Program-made: the position numbers and the translations under genes | Source: Megamerina dolium | Taxonomy: Eukaryota > Arthropoda > Insecta > Diptera > Megamerinidae | Assembly (NCBI GenBank): GCA_963854835.1 | Contig: OY978529.1 | Coordinates: forward strand, 46,526,821 to 46,590,820 | Reading direction: 5' to 3' | Length of the DNA stretch: 64,000 bases | In this document: positions 50,296 through 63,183 of the stretch, piece after piece | How positions within the stretch are numbered: the stretch's first letter is position 1 | How the letters are laid out: each line of letters starts with the position of its first letter | Notes under the pieces: model-generated | Told to the model about the DNA's origin: nothing | The model's input: only the letters and a program-made list of their open reading frames with translations | The model's database searches: none

Positions 50296-51359
50296 GTGGT
50301 CCCAGAACTACCCGACCTAAGAAAGACAACACAACATATTTGGGAAAATTTTTCTTTATTTCTCAGTATAATATCCTCTTAGCTCTATACACTTTTCCCA
50401 GCGATATTCTATAGCTTCGATACCCTGTTTATAGTATGAACTGTCTAGCTCATTAAAATAGCCATCTACCGCAGACTACACCGCTTCATTGTTTGCAAAT
50501 ATTCTACCACCAAGACATTATTTCAAATTTAGAAATAGAATATAATCCGAAGGAGCTAAATCTGGCGAATATGGCGCCTGCTGAAGCAATTCCAGCTTGA
50601 ACTCATTGATTTTGGCCATCGCAATAGCGGATGTGTAAACTGGTGCATTGCCTTGATAAAACAACACTTTTTGTTTCGCCAAATGTAGTCTCAGGTGGGA
50701 AGTGGTGCACCCATGTCTCATCCATGGTTACGAATCGAGCAAAAGCTCGACTTTATTACTATGAAACATCGCCAAACACCCTATAGAAACATCTTCACGG
50801 CGTTGTTTTTGTTCAATTGTGAGCAAACGCGGCACCCATCTTGCACACAGCTTTTTCTTCTCCAAATTTTCGGTCAATATACGATGTATGGTACTTTTTG
50901 AAATGCCTGTAATTTCACGAACTTTCAGCAAGCGATCATCCAATACCATTTTGTGAATTTTCTTAACCCTTTCTGGCATGGTCACCTCAATTGGTCGACC
51001 AATACGGTGTTCGTCTTGGCAGCTCGTACGACCTCGTTTAAATTACGCCACCCAATATTTTATGGTCGTAAACGAAGGAGCAAACTCCCCCAGAGTAGAA
51101 TCTAGTTCGGCTTTAATATTCGTTGGACTGAGACCTTTCAAATGAAAGTATTGAATTACATTACGGTGACCGATTTCTTCCATGTTTACAAATTCACTGA
51201 GGTCGTTGGCTTTCGATTGCTCAAAAAAAAAAATACTATACAACGTGCCGCCTTGAAACTGAAAACATATATTTTATAAGGTTGCCACTTTTCACCAAAG
51301 TAATGTTTTTCAAATTACTGCCGCCATCTATATGACAGGTCGGGTTGTTCTGGGACCGC
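50296..51359 (-). mobile_element. mariner element with both inverted repeats, internally deleted
   Basis: Terminal repeats of 23 bp: left GTGGTCCCAGAACTACCCGA (from 50296). The right, read on the other strand from 51359, is GCGGTCCCAGAACAACCCGA. They match at 21 of 23 positions. TA precedes the left end (50294-50295); the right flank no longer shows TA. Length 1,064 bp, about 200 bp short of a full mariner because of one internal deletion. Confidence 0.88.
50356..51183 (-). pseudogene. mariner transposase, internally deleted and mutated
   Basis: The start MEEIGHRNVIQYFHLKGLSP at 51183 is followed by LDSTLGEFAPSFTTIKYWVA, a stop or frameshift, then PERVKKIHKMVLDDRLLKVREI and KKLCARWVPRLLT (DNA-binding domains). 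Around 50728 the frame shifts, and the first catalytic motif is readable as VTMDETWVHH. The next approximately 75 residues are deleted. The second catalytic aspartate is changed to glycine (YQGNAPVYT where HQDNAPAHT is usual). PYSPDLAPSDYILF keeps the last aspartate. TAA codons interrupt the tail (50515-50520 region and once more) before the true stop after GYYTEK at 50356-50358. Confidence 0.87.
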
Positions 51360-52489
51360 CTTTGTTTTTGCTACTTTTCCATTCCTACATATTACATACA
51401 TTTTGCAAATACATATTCATTTGTTTAATTTGATATGCAACGAAAACAATTCAACAAAAACAATTTCATTCACAAAATTCGTTCATTGTGTTCTGTATTT
51501 CTTTGTTTTTTTTTTTTTCTCTCCTAAATTTGGATAATAAATTAACACACACTTATTTGTTGTTTATTTTTTAATTTTGTTTTTTTTTTGCATTGACTAT
51601 CTTCTTATTGTACTTCATATTTTACAAATTTAGTATCCTGTTACCAATCTTTAGGTATATACATCATTAGGGTGGCCTCCCATTGTATGGATGGTATATT
51701 TTTATCACATAAGCTCAAAATTTTCAAATTGGTATAAAAACTACAAAAGCGAAAGTTTAGAACTGGCGCTGGACTTTTTCATAATCTTTCTTATTATTTA
51801 GCCGTATTATATCACTTGTAGAGGGGTGTAATAAAGGCTGAAACTTACCAATTTTACTTGCCCAACATTCCACCTGAATGTAGCGGAATAAAAAGTATGA
51901 CCAAGACCCTATAAATTTTGTCTCTTCAGCAGTTTTTCGAAACATACTTATCCCCTATATTCTTCCATCTCCCATGTAGCCCCGAGAGGAGTAAACTATA
52001 TGGCCGACGGCAAAAAAAAAGCATCTAAAGACAAATTCAATCCTTCTCAATTCAATTCCAATTGAAGTATTCGAAAATGTGCATTAACAATTTATTCTTC
52101 TTTTTCAGCCACCCTAGGGTAAATGTATATGAATATTTTAACTTCGAATTGTGAACTTAATGAAATTGTAAGCATTTATTTTTGAAAATTTAATACGCTC
52201 GCATACGCACACAAACTTATATTCAAATTTTTTAAAATTCTTTCTGTAATATTATATGTTAATATATTTTTTAAATATAGCATGACTTAAGTGCAAAGCC
52301 CTTGTATGGGTAAAAAATATTAATTCTGTTGGCATGTTTATTTGTTTGTTTTGATTTGTACACCATTAAGATACGCTTCAATTAAAATTAGTATTAATTC
52401 TATCGCAGTTTTTAGAATTAATACGTTTTGTATTTTAATAAAATATAAAATTTACTTGCACATGTATCTTAATTGTTTGAGTAAACAAT
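51360..52489. other. non-coding stretch with a possible short inverted-repeat element
   Basis: No gene recognised. TAGGGTGGC (51668-51676) and GCCACCCTA (52108-52116) form a perfect 9-bp inverted pair enclosing about 450 bp. The right one is preceded by a pyrimidine tract ending in AG, which also resembles a splice acceptor. Confidence 0.4.
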
Positions 52490-52905
52490 TACGACGGAAA
52501 GAGAGTCACGCCGAATGAGTCTTATAGTGAGCGAATGCAAGACGAAGTACCTAGTACATATGTACAAACAAAGAGCCTGCCTATCTTGGAACCGACATTA
52601 ACACCAGTAGTGACGTCAGCCTAGAGATATTGCGTTGGATAACTCTGGCAGATAGGTCCTACTTTGTGCTAAGTAAACAGATGAAAGGATGCTTGGAATT
52701 TTCGAGAGAAAATAAACTTGCTGGTCGATGACACAGAATAAGAAGACCCAACGCGCCCATTGGAAAGACCCCAGTAATCGAGAAGCCGTCAGCGTATGGA
52801 ATTTCTAACTGAGGCCAACTAGCTGTTAACAGAGATGGCTGGTGAACCATGCTAAAATCGACCTAAGCTGATTTTTGGTTTTGGTTGTGATGCTCACATG
52901 AATAT
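52490..52905 (+). mobile_element. RTE-like LINE fragment, third copy, internally deleted
   Basis: The start GAAAGAGAGTCACGCCGAAT and CGAATGCAAGACGAAGTACC match the 900-950 part of the first copy. The GTGACGTCAGCCTAGAGAT block matches 1068-1090, GATGCTTGGAATTTTCGAGA matches 1252-1272, and TGGAATTTCTAACTG matches 1541-1555. The intervening coding parts are deleted. It ends in a worn version of the family's 3' end (GGTTGTGATGCTCACATGA). Confidence 0.8.
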
Positions 52906-53013
52906 GTAAGTCTCACAAAAAATGAATGATCAAACATTTCACAATATCAATCATTTATCAATATCTAAACTGAACATGTATATACTTGTAAAGGGATTTG
53001 CAATAGCTATCTG

Positions 53014-53243
53014 TAGGTTAGGTTAGATTATGTGGCTGCCCTCTCTCTCTGAGAGGACACACCTAGGCCCATTGTGATACCACCGAGCTTCTCTTCCAAT
53101 ACTGTTGTGCGTGTTAAATTTGGACAGCATTAGAAGGGGCCTGCTTATATTAGCCGGTTCCGAACAGCAGAACCCTTGTGACATCACTTTAACTTAGTTT
53201 CATCACAGAGCTTTTTTAAGAAGCATTTTAGGCAAATTGTAAC
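53014..53243 (-). mobile_element. tRNA-derived SINE with alternative 3' tail, 5'-truncated, minus strand
   Basis: Shares with the 43764 copy the tail CACAATGGGCCTAGGTGTGT, TCCTCTCAGAGAGAGAGGGC and TAACCTAACCTA end, plus the GAACCGGCTAATATAAGCAG and GTGATGTCACAAGGGTTCTG body. The tRNA head is absent. A second copy of this tail proves that the alternative tail is a subfamily and not a one-off. Confidence 0.82.
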
Positions 53244-55080
53244 TGTAAATAAACGAGGTGGTGTGAAGAATAGTAAAAAATTATCCAACTAAACGCGACA
53301 ATTGTCGACACTAAACTAGTGATGATGGCAGCTGTCGAATGATCATATGTATGGAGTTTGATCGATAGCATTTATTAGCTACTGTGATGACTGCCGCAAA
53401 ATTAGCTAGTAGGCATAGATAGCACCTACTTCTCCTTTAGCACAAAGTAATAAATCACATTATGTTCCAACACACAGCATGCCGATGCTCGTACCATCAC
53501 ATCATGACCAATGATAATCAATATTATTACCTCTTCATAATTCAAAAAATTATAATTGTAAAGAAATTTATATTTTCAACCATAAAATAAAAAAATTAAA
53601 AAAAAAAAACCAACAAAAATTGTATTTAAAATTGATCCATAAAAATACATATCACCAACAACATATGTATATAACATACTATTGTAAATTTACAGTCAGT
53701 CAAAAAATTGAATGTAAACAAAAACAAAAAAAAAATTTGGTTTTTTAAGTTATAAGAAAGAGGCATAAACATACAAAAAAAAAGTAAACGCAAATATGGC
53801 ATTTGCAACAACAAAACGAGCAATATTAGCGACGCAGCAAAAAAAAAATCCGAACTGAACACAAATTCCAGACAAGCCAAACACAACAGCCGCAAAAAAC
53901 GATAGACAAATATACGATAGACAGATATACGAGTATATAAGTAGATACAGATCCATACGCAACGAACGAATAGACAGCAAGACAGACATACAAAGTTTTG
54001 CCTACACATATATGTATATACATATTTTATATATACATCTTATAAATACATATATATATATATGAATATTTTGCACTCATGCCATTACCCCTTAGACACC
54101 ATAGAACACCCCACCATCGTCAGCAGTATCGTCATTATCATCATCATCACGCTATATTATACATGCACACACACATACATACATACTCGCTGTATATCCC
54201 ACACCATTCTAAATAAATAAAAACTGCTTCTTTTTTTTCCATTATAATGTCATTTGTTGTTGTTGCTGTCGCTATATCAGCAATTTTTTTTTTTTTCTTA
54301 ATTTCATTTTTTTCACTTTTTTATTCGCATCATTTTATTTTTTTCTCTCTTATTTTTATGATAATGATGCATAACATTTTAAATAAACAAACAACACTCA
54401 AGCGTCTGTGTATACAAAAGTATATTTATATGAATTCTTTTATGCACGAATCTACATACATTTACGTATACATACATATATTATATACAGATGTATGTAT
54501 ATACACGTGCATACTACGTATATACGTAAAGTAAACATGCATATATACATATGTAGATACACCATTTTTTTCCTTTGTTAAACAAAAACGTACATAATCA
54601 TTTCATATTGAATTAAATAAGTATTATTAAATAGGCTTTTTATGCAATAATATCATTTACATACATTACTATCAATGCTTAATCATGTGAGAATGTTACA
54701 CATTAATTGAAAAAAAAAAAAACGTAGAAAAATCAATACAAAATAAATAAACACTCAAAATATTATATCCGTAAAATTTGAAAATTCAACATTATGAATT
54801 ACACTCGCGCAATTTTTTCAAGTAATGCTCTAGTGATAATATATGTACTTATATTGAACAGTGGCACTTATTCATTAAAAAATCATCATATCCGTGTTTA
54901 ACATGCGACCATTTGCTCCAAAGCGATAAACTTTCGCTGTCTTTTGCTCATCTCGGAAGACTCTCGTTTTTTCCTCTTCTGCTGCACCCCGTTTTAATTT
55001 TTAAATCATTTTTTCGAGATTATATTCTGAAAAATTTTAGTGAGGAATATGATTCTTGCTCGATTCTAAATCGCTGAAAA
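53244..55080. other. AT-rich non-coding stretch
   Basis: No gene recognised. Frames 53626-54009 and 53750-53989 (minus) are low-complexity, cysteine/phenylalanine-rich translations of A-rich DNA. Confidence 0.5.
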
Positions 55081-55099
55081 TATAAACCAGAATTGGGAA

Positions 55100-55850
55100 T
55101 TGTTTTCATCTGAAGAAAAGTGCAGCGGAAAGTCATCGCATGCTGCGTGCGGCTTATGAACAACATGCTCCATTAATGTCAACTTGTGAATTTTGATTTA
55201 GACAGTTCAAAAGTGGTGATTTTGATACAAGCGATCTATGTCAAACTCTAAAGGAGCTCGCTGAATATTTGGGAGTCACTTCATTGCGTTCAAAGAAAAT
55301 GGAAAATTGAGTTTCATACGAAATGAAACCGTTTTCGCATAACTGAAATTCTGCTTCAACGGTACAAAAGGAACTCTTTTTTTTGCAACGTATCATTACT
55401 GGCAACGAAAAATGGATCTACATACGATACGATAACTCAAAGCGCAATCAGCCAAAGCCGAATAACCATAGTTTGAAGGTGATGCAGTGTTTTTGGTGGG
55501 ATCAGAAGGGTATGGTATATTATGAGCTACTAAAATCAAATGAAACCATTAATGGAAAATGCTACCAACAACAAGTGATGAAATTGAAGCGATCATTGAA
55601 CCAAAAATGGCCGGAATTGGGTGATCAAACACGATTCATTGATTTTGCAACATGACAATGCTTGGCCTCATGTTGCGCAACCTTTTCAAACTTACTTGGA
55701 AAATAGGGGATGGAAAGTCTTATCCCACCCGTTGTATAGCCCAGCCATTGCCCCATCTGACTACAATTTTTTTCGAACAATGCAGAATACCTTCACTTCA
55801 GTTGAAGGTATCAAAAATTAGATCGAATTGATATGGGAATTGTAGTAATT
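55100..55850 (+). pseudogene. mariner transposase relic (DD34D type)
   Basis: HLKKSAAESHRMLRAAYEQH and FRQFKSGDFDTSDL (DNA-binding region, about 55107-55245), then LQRIITGNEKWIYIRYDN (55380-55435), FWWDQKGMVYYELLKSNET (55491-55550), HDNAWPHVAQ (55656-55690) and HPLYSPAIAPSDYNFF (55725-55775). The second and third catalytic aspartates are 34 residues apart. In the first catalytic motif the usual TGDEKW reads TGNEKW, so the aspartate is lost. A frameshift lies around 55635. No inverted repeats were identified. Confidence 0.85.
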
Positions 55851-56483
55851 TTTTAAAATAAGGCCTCAAAATCAGGGAAAACAATCGTTTAAAATATATT
55901 TGCACACCCAATACAATTGTGGCAATCGTAATAAAAACAAAAGTTGAATTCAAGTAATCATATTCAATTTGCAATTAATTACAAATGTATTCGTTTACAT
56001 TGCAACTCGGATAGCAAGTTAAGAGTTGAGAAAGTGTGAAAGAAAAAATACATAATTTTACTTTGCAACAATTTATGCTCATCATTAAAGCAAAATTTAC
56101 TTAGGTACATATAATAATACAAGTGTTCATACTATTTGCTATTGCTGTTGCTGCCACTGTAGCTGCACTGTGTGCACAATGATAGTAAACAATATTTCCT
56201 CTTCTATTACTTTTTATATTATAATGCTGCTAATGGTGGTGATAGGTCATTGTCTGGTCATTGGACGGAACACAATGACTGCCACAACAACAAAGTCAAA
56301 CAAAATAATAGAAAACATCATTATAAATCATTAGCATATGCTCATTATGATCACAAAGTATTATCATATTATTGACTATAATAAACAAATGTTACTACCA
56401 GCATCACATCAGTATAATGATGATTAGTTAAAAACTGAATAGCTAGAAAAGCACAAGGAACCATACTAGTAATAATTTATATC

Positions 56484-56618
<135 letters not shown>

Positions 56619-56689
56619 CAATTTTACATATAAAAGTTACAACAATATATTCCTATAATATCAATATCGCATTTGGACCCCCCAACATC

Positions 56690-56721
56690 ACTATCATCAT
56701 CATCATCATCATCATCATCAC
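56690..56721. repeat. ATC microsatellite
   Basis: About ten ATC units with one interruption. Confidence 0.9.
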
Positions 56722-57459
56722 TTTCTTCAAATCACTCATTCTATACGCTCATTCTCTACAATTGTTCTATAAATTAAAATTCGTACATAAAGTACTTATA
56801 TATATGTATTTTATATGACCCAAGTACATTTATATTATTCATTTTATTTGCTACGTACGTACGTAGATATGTATTGTGGTCATTGCCGTTTGCGTTATCA
56901 TCAAGTGCTTCTATCATTCAAGTTTTGGTTGCTTATTTTGCATTGTCGCCGTCATTAATAGTCTTCAGTGCTTGTCAATTTTTTGTTTTTTTGTTTTACT
57001 GAACAAATTTCCATTACGCTCTCAAGTAAACTAACTCTCTCTCTTTTCTATCACTTGTATTTGTTGATCGAAAAATCTATGTACACCCTGTTCACGTAGA
57101 AAAGTTGAGTATTTTGCAATTGTGTTCCATTGTTTCGGCTTCCCTCAAGCAAAATTTTCATGTTATTTAGATGAGAGTTGCAGTCTAAGGTTTCGGCAAT
57201 TTAAGATTAGAGCACTTCTGCTCCTTTTGACAACATAGGATAAACACATTTTCGAGTGTTATAGGCTATCCCTTTGAGACCATATTTCGTTTGTCGTTTA
57301 TGTTCCATTTTATGTAAAAATTCAGTGCTTCTTTTAAGAAAAATTACAAGTTCAAAAAATACCCTATTCGGCTGGTTTTCGCGGCGTCCAAATTAGAAAA
57401 AAAATGTTAATGGTGGTTGAATTTGTATGTGCAGTAACCCAACTCCACGTATACCTAGT

Positions 57460-57534
57460 GTATATACATTTGTATACATACATTGTATATACATTTGTAT
57501 ACGTACATTGTATATACATTTGTATACGTATAAA
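57460..57534 (+). repeat. 25-bp tandem repeat, three units
   Basis: The unit GTATATACATTTGTATAC plus seven bases occurs at 57460-57484, 57485-57509 and 57510-57534. Units 1 and 2 differ at one base, and the third unit diverges in its last three bases. Confidence 0.8.
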
Positions 57535-60460
57535 TGTATATAAACTAAGTACTGTATAACGAGTACATGTTGAGTACTGTTGTTGATATTACATTGTAGT
57601 CAATCTATACAATGTTCTGTCTAATTTCATATGAATATATTATATGCGTGTGGATGCCAATGCATATAAATGTGTAAATGTGCACACACAACGAATTTTT
57701 ATTATACACATTGCTGTTGAGTGCAGTGTAATGTATATATTGTGTATGCGCATGCGTGAATGCGCACCTATGAACATATATAAACGAATTAAAAGCAATC
57801 GGCAACACACCACATCAACAGGTTATCATTATGTATGCGCGCATGTTTGCTCATTTTATGCAAAAATTTATTGATTTATGATCGTTTTGATGTATGCATG
57901 TTTATATGTGTACGTGTATGATTTGGCGTTGGCAACATTGTTGTCGCACTCCCAACATTGTAGACATTGTTGCAAGACAAATAATGTACATATTTTTATT
58001 TTTTTATATCAGACGCCGTCTTTCGACGCATTTTATTAACAAAGTTAGGTATCGTTTTGATTATTTGCTGTTGTTAATTTTTCAAAAGAACATGTGTACA
58101 CATGAGTACATATACAAAAAAATATAGGTGCGAATTTTAATGAAAATTGGTATATTCTACACATGCATATGAATTTTTTTTTTTTAAGAAAAGGAAAACA
58201 CTTAAAAAAATAGCATGGTGAAGACTTGATTACTCACATCAATGCTTACTATCAACAATGATATTGCTATCGTAATAACACCTCGCACTTAAAGTATAAA
58301 GGAATATCAGGAAAACAGAGAGGGCCCAACAAAAAAATACTCACATCATGTGAATATTTAATTAAACTTAATATGATCATTGTTCATATACTCTGCCATT
58401 TGCAAGTTCTTGAATTCCATCCGTCGCCTCTATCTGCCAAACGAACAATTCATATGTAGACACAAATAAATATTGCAACATTGTTGCAACGTAGATTATA
58501 ATTTTGTATATGTAGTTTCTGGCTAACTGGCTGCCTGGTTGATAGGTTTCATTGTCGAAATGGGTAATTGGTAATTGACTAATAAGGATATTGTGAGGGA
58601 ATTTAATTTAGAGGCAGTAGTAGTTAGTTGATAAACCGTTAATATGTGGACACAACTTATTTTGGCACATCCACATAAAATTTGAGATAATGAATGAGCA
58701 CAAAAAAATACGATTTTCTAACAAGTCGTGGTTGCAGTTTTCTATTTCAAATATTTAAAAACTTACTTCTACTTCTTACTTTCAAGCTGATCCTTTATTT
58801 AAAATCGTCCATGAATTATACTATTCTTCAAAATTCTATGAAATACATATCTGTAGCAGTTATCATTCAACTATCAACTACTCAACTATTTTCCAATCAT
58901 TGGTATTGGGTTTAGGTCCACATTACAAAAAGACTAGCCATTGGGAGTGTTAATTTGAAATCAAGAAGAACCACTATCAGAAGAATGTGCTAATGAAAAA
59001 CACTATACTCATTACTTGGTGCAACAAATAGAAAATCTAAACGACAGTACTTATAATCAAATTTCCATTAGATGATGCATTTAATGTCTAATGTTTGGCA
59101 TGCAACTGTCCATTAAATTTACAATCTACAGCTTAAGAGCACTACCGCCACCAACAACAATATCAACAAAGATCAAAACATACATTAACTAAATATCATT
59201 TCCACATAGATGTGTATAAGTACGTACAAAAATAACACCGAAGCTTAGATACCCTACACTATGACATAGACGAACATTAACGCCCATTTTGAAGTGAGCT
59301 CTAACTTTAGCCGTAACTTTAGACTTTCTACAAACATGTATTCAAAAAAATTAATTCGTATAGGAGATAGGTGTGATTTTCATCCCATTCCGACCACTTA
59401 CAAAGCAGTCTATTCATTAGTAAATGTATATAATATTATATAACGAGTTTAAGCTTTACATTTTCATGCGTAAAACGACAGGCTTGGTGACAATAAAAAG
59501 AAAAATGTGGCAGCATACTTTTGCATAGTTTCTATATCATGACTTTTCAAGTGTAGCGTATAAAAATATAATTGCAACAATAATATTGCAAAGAAATTAC
59601 GTACATATGTACGTTGTATATTAAAAACATTTACAGACAACAGATAGCAGCAGCAGCAGCAGCGGTGACGCATGTTATACACACACATATTCGTCATACT
59701 TGCAAACATAATATATAATATAAGTACATACTAGACACTAACAGGTATGTATGATAGATATGGCAATAGCAAAAACTACAACAACAACAATATCTTATAC
59801 ACGTACAAACAACATGTTAATATGTTTAAACTTTAATTATGTTGAATGATCTTGACATTTTTAATTTTTTCTGTTTTTTTTTTTTGTTTTTTTTGTTTGA
59901 TCACATATGTACACACATATTGTAGGTACACATGTTGATGTTGCATGTTGGTTATTACTGCTGCTATTGCTGTTGTTGGTGGTGGTGGTGTTCGTGTTTC
60001 GCTGCAATGTGCTATGTCATATCAGGTGGTGTCATGACTAATGTGAAGTGAAGAAAATAAGACAAACTGAACACAAAAGACATATTCATATTGCAATTCA
60101 ATTAAATGAAACAAGTGTGGAAGATGACGGCAACATGGGATACAATTTTCAAATGTAAAGTATTATTCTACAACATGACATGAACATACCTACAATATTT
60201 ATTTGCTTAAATTTAAGTCCTAAAGCAAACTATTTCTAAACATTGTCAATTTTATTTCCGCAAAAATAAAATTGAGGTTTTTAAAAGGCCAAAAGTACGA
60301 GACTAGCCTAGAGTCTACCTTAATAAAGATTTGAGATCAGCAATCACAATCCAATAGCGGAAATAGGTGAATGTCTCCTTCTCATCTATGTAATTAATAG
60401 TATTGCATACAATACGATAATAAAAATCTCATGTATTTGGTATTTTTGGCCTCAACTGTG

Positions 60461-60797
60461 AGGGCTACAGAGGCATGATAAATGATTTTTTGTGGCCGAA
60501 AATTGACACCAAGTTTGGTAATCGTGTTATCAGCCGTCTCGGCGATGTCATTTGGCCACTTTGGAACTGCGATTTGATGACGTTAGACTTTTTTTTTCTT
60601 TGTGGGGTACCGTGTGGGACCGATGTCATGCGAAAAATTCATTAACGATTCAGGACCTTAAGGCGATTATTGAGCAAACTAGTCGTGAGATAGAGCCAGA
60701 AACCGTTACCAAGATCTTGGAAAACTGTGTTGACAGGATGTGCTACTGCGAAGCCAGTCGATGCAGTCACATGAATAAACTCGTGTTCCATAAATAA
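60461..60797 (+). pseudogene. DD41D-like mariner transposase C-terminal relic, distant lineage
   Basis: GYRGMINDFLWPKID is followed directly by TKFGNRVISRLGDVIWP and LWNCDLMTLDFFFLCG, so the segment with the second catalytic aspartate is deleted. After a frameshift within a T run (60590-60600) the end reads DRCHAKNSLTIQDLKAIIEQ, VTKILENCVDRMCYCEASR and HMNKLVFHK, then a stop at 60795-60797. The order of motifs matches the rosa-like copies at 6435 and 18349, but the sequence is clearly different. Confidence 0.72.
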
Positions 60798-63025
60798 TGG
60801 CAATGTTTGCTTTTTCGAATAAACCAATAATATACCAGAAAAAATTTAACTTTTTTCGAATCGCCATTTACATATTTTAAAAAGTTATTAGAATAGTCAA
60901 AGCAAACCGGCGACTTTCCCTCATATAAATTAACAGTGATAAAAGTACCATAAAAAAAAATGATATAGATGAAGTTGTAAGTTGTGTCACAAACAAACCC
61001 CCTTTTAGCACTGATTTCTATTACTGCGTCTTGCCGCATCATGTCTTTTTTATTGTATTTTTTGTTTATATGATAAGGTATGTATCATAATGTGCCATAG
61101 AAAAGCAAAACGAATGTTTCGAGTATTCTCAAATACTTTACTTTCATTTGCAAATGAGAACCTCAACATTCTATGAAAACGAAACATACACTTCATTCCA
61201 TTTTATTCATTCTAATTCGTACTTACTTAGATAGAATGAATGTGAGATTCTATTCTAATATCAATGGAGTGTTTTAAAGATGCAAACAAATATATTCCTG
61301 CAGCACTCTATTTCACACTATGTTCATGAATAATTTTTTGAAATTTTGGGGTTACTAACGAAGGCGAAACATGTTAAAGAAACTTACAAGTTTTTATGTC
61401 AACATTAAAATTTGTTATTTTTGATATAATTTTATTGTTGCAAATTTGTATACAGATAACTATGCGTTGGCTTAGATTGGGAACACTTAAAACCCAACTC
61501 AAATTTACCAAGTCTGAGTGTGGGTTTTTCATTTCTAAAGTTGTTCGTATTAATGTGTGCTATAGCATTGGACAGACAATCAATGAACACCGCCAACACA
61601 TGACTATTAAACTATTACTACCATGGATGTCTTCAAATCATAATGTATGTATTAATGATTTCAGCTGAATGTCAAACAATCAGCCAACAATATAGAGCAG
61701 GTGTTTTATAGTAAGTGCTTGAATTGAATTTTTCATTTCGTCTTTCCCTCCTCCCTCCTCATCAGTATTATTGAATTTGATTTGATTTTGCCATCACAGT
61801 TTATTATCACCAATACAAAAGTAATCACTTACAAAGACCTTACGATATCATGAAATTAGTTTGAAAATCCATAAAAACACAGCGTGTGGATTAATTTGAC
61901 TCTACTCCATCGTAGTTATTTACTTAATAAAAGGTGACACTAAAAATACGTCATAAAGCTCTCTTTCATACAGTATTTTTTTTTCGGCACTAATTGGACT
62001 CGAGAAATTAAAACGACAGCTACCGCGACCAATATTTTGTACATACCTGCAATGAAAGAAGAAGAAGAAAACGATTTTTAGTAATTTGCCAAATCCACTA
62101 AAGAAGACATAAAAATGTTATAAAAAAATTTATGATAAAAACCGGTGCAAATGAAATGGCAATAGTAATTAAATATAGCTAACAGAGCGAGCTGGCATTA
62201 GCAACCACATTGACTAACTTTTAATAAAGTCAGTTATTTTATGTGCCGTACAAATGGATAACGTGAAAAAACAAAATGCTTTCTTTTTGTTTGTTAAATC
62301 AACCAATAAGAATTCATTTTATGCAAAAATTATTGACGAAAAATATGAAAGCAAATGTATGTATGTGTTATCTATTGAAAAAGAAACACTGGAGAAAAAA
62401 GTGAATAAGATAAATCGCATTAAACGATTACTTTCGTTATATAAACAATAACCGTAATATGAAGATTGGTCGTCCTTTATTAAATAACAATTTTCAACAA
62501 TAAATTGATTTCTGCTACCCAGTGGAGAATGAATGGCAAAATACTTTTGACCATGAAAATCTCAAAACGTTCAACGACATTCTACAGCAATGCTTTCAAT
62601 AGAACGACTCATTAAATGTATTAAGCAAAAATTATTGCATAATGAAAATACATATTTCAAATCACGTGAGGGTTATTTTAATATATTTAACACCTTTTCT
62701 GATATTCTGTTTTTTTTTCAATGTACACATCTCTATGATCAATGAATAATTAATGAACTTAAAAGATGAAAAAGAATACAAAAATTTGCAACAAAATAAA
62801 TTAATTAATTATAAGCTTATTATACTTAATTAAGCTTATTATAAATTTTAAGTTTTATATTAGTTTATAAAAAAAAAAAACAAAAACAAAACGAAGAGCA
62901 TATCCACTTATACGTATGGCTTATTGCATAAAATGTTTATAGGCAAATAAGTATAATGAAAACATTTGTTAACCTCTTACAGCGTATGATACTCTAAAAA
63001 TTATTATTTTGATAAAATTTATATA
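60798..63025. other. AT-rich non-coding stretch
   Basis: No gene recognised. Frames 61396-61668 and 62254-62451 have no recognisable domain. Confidence 0.5.
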
Positions 63026-63183
63026 TCAGGTGTAGTAAAAAGATATCCATTATTTTTCCAATAGATGGCTTTAGTAATTTATATCTCGCTTTGCGATCGG
63101 GTTGTGCCACACGAGTTAACGCAAAAAAATCTCATGGACCGAATTTCTATCTGCGAATAGCTGCTGAATCCCATTTCTGAAAA

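Noticed and set aside
53626..54009. 127-codon minus-strand frame and its overlapping partners
   Set aside because: Cys/Phe/Leu-rich translation of A-rich DNA in three overlapping frames; no family.
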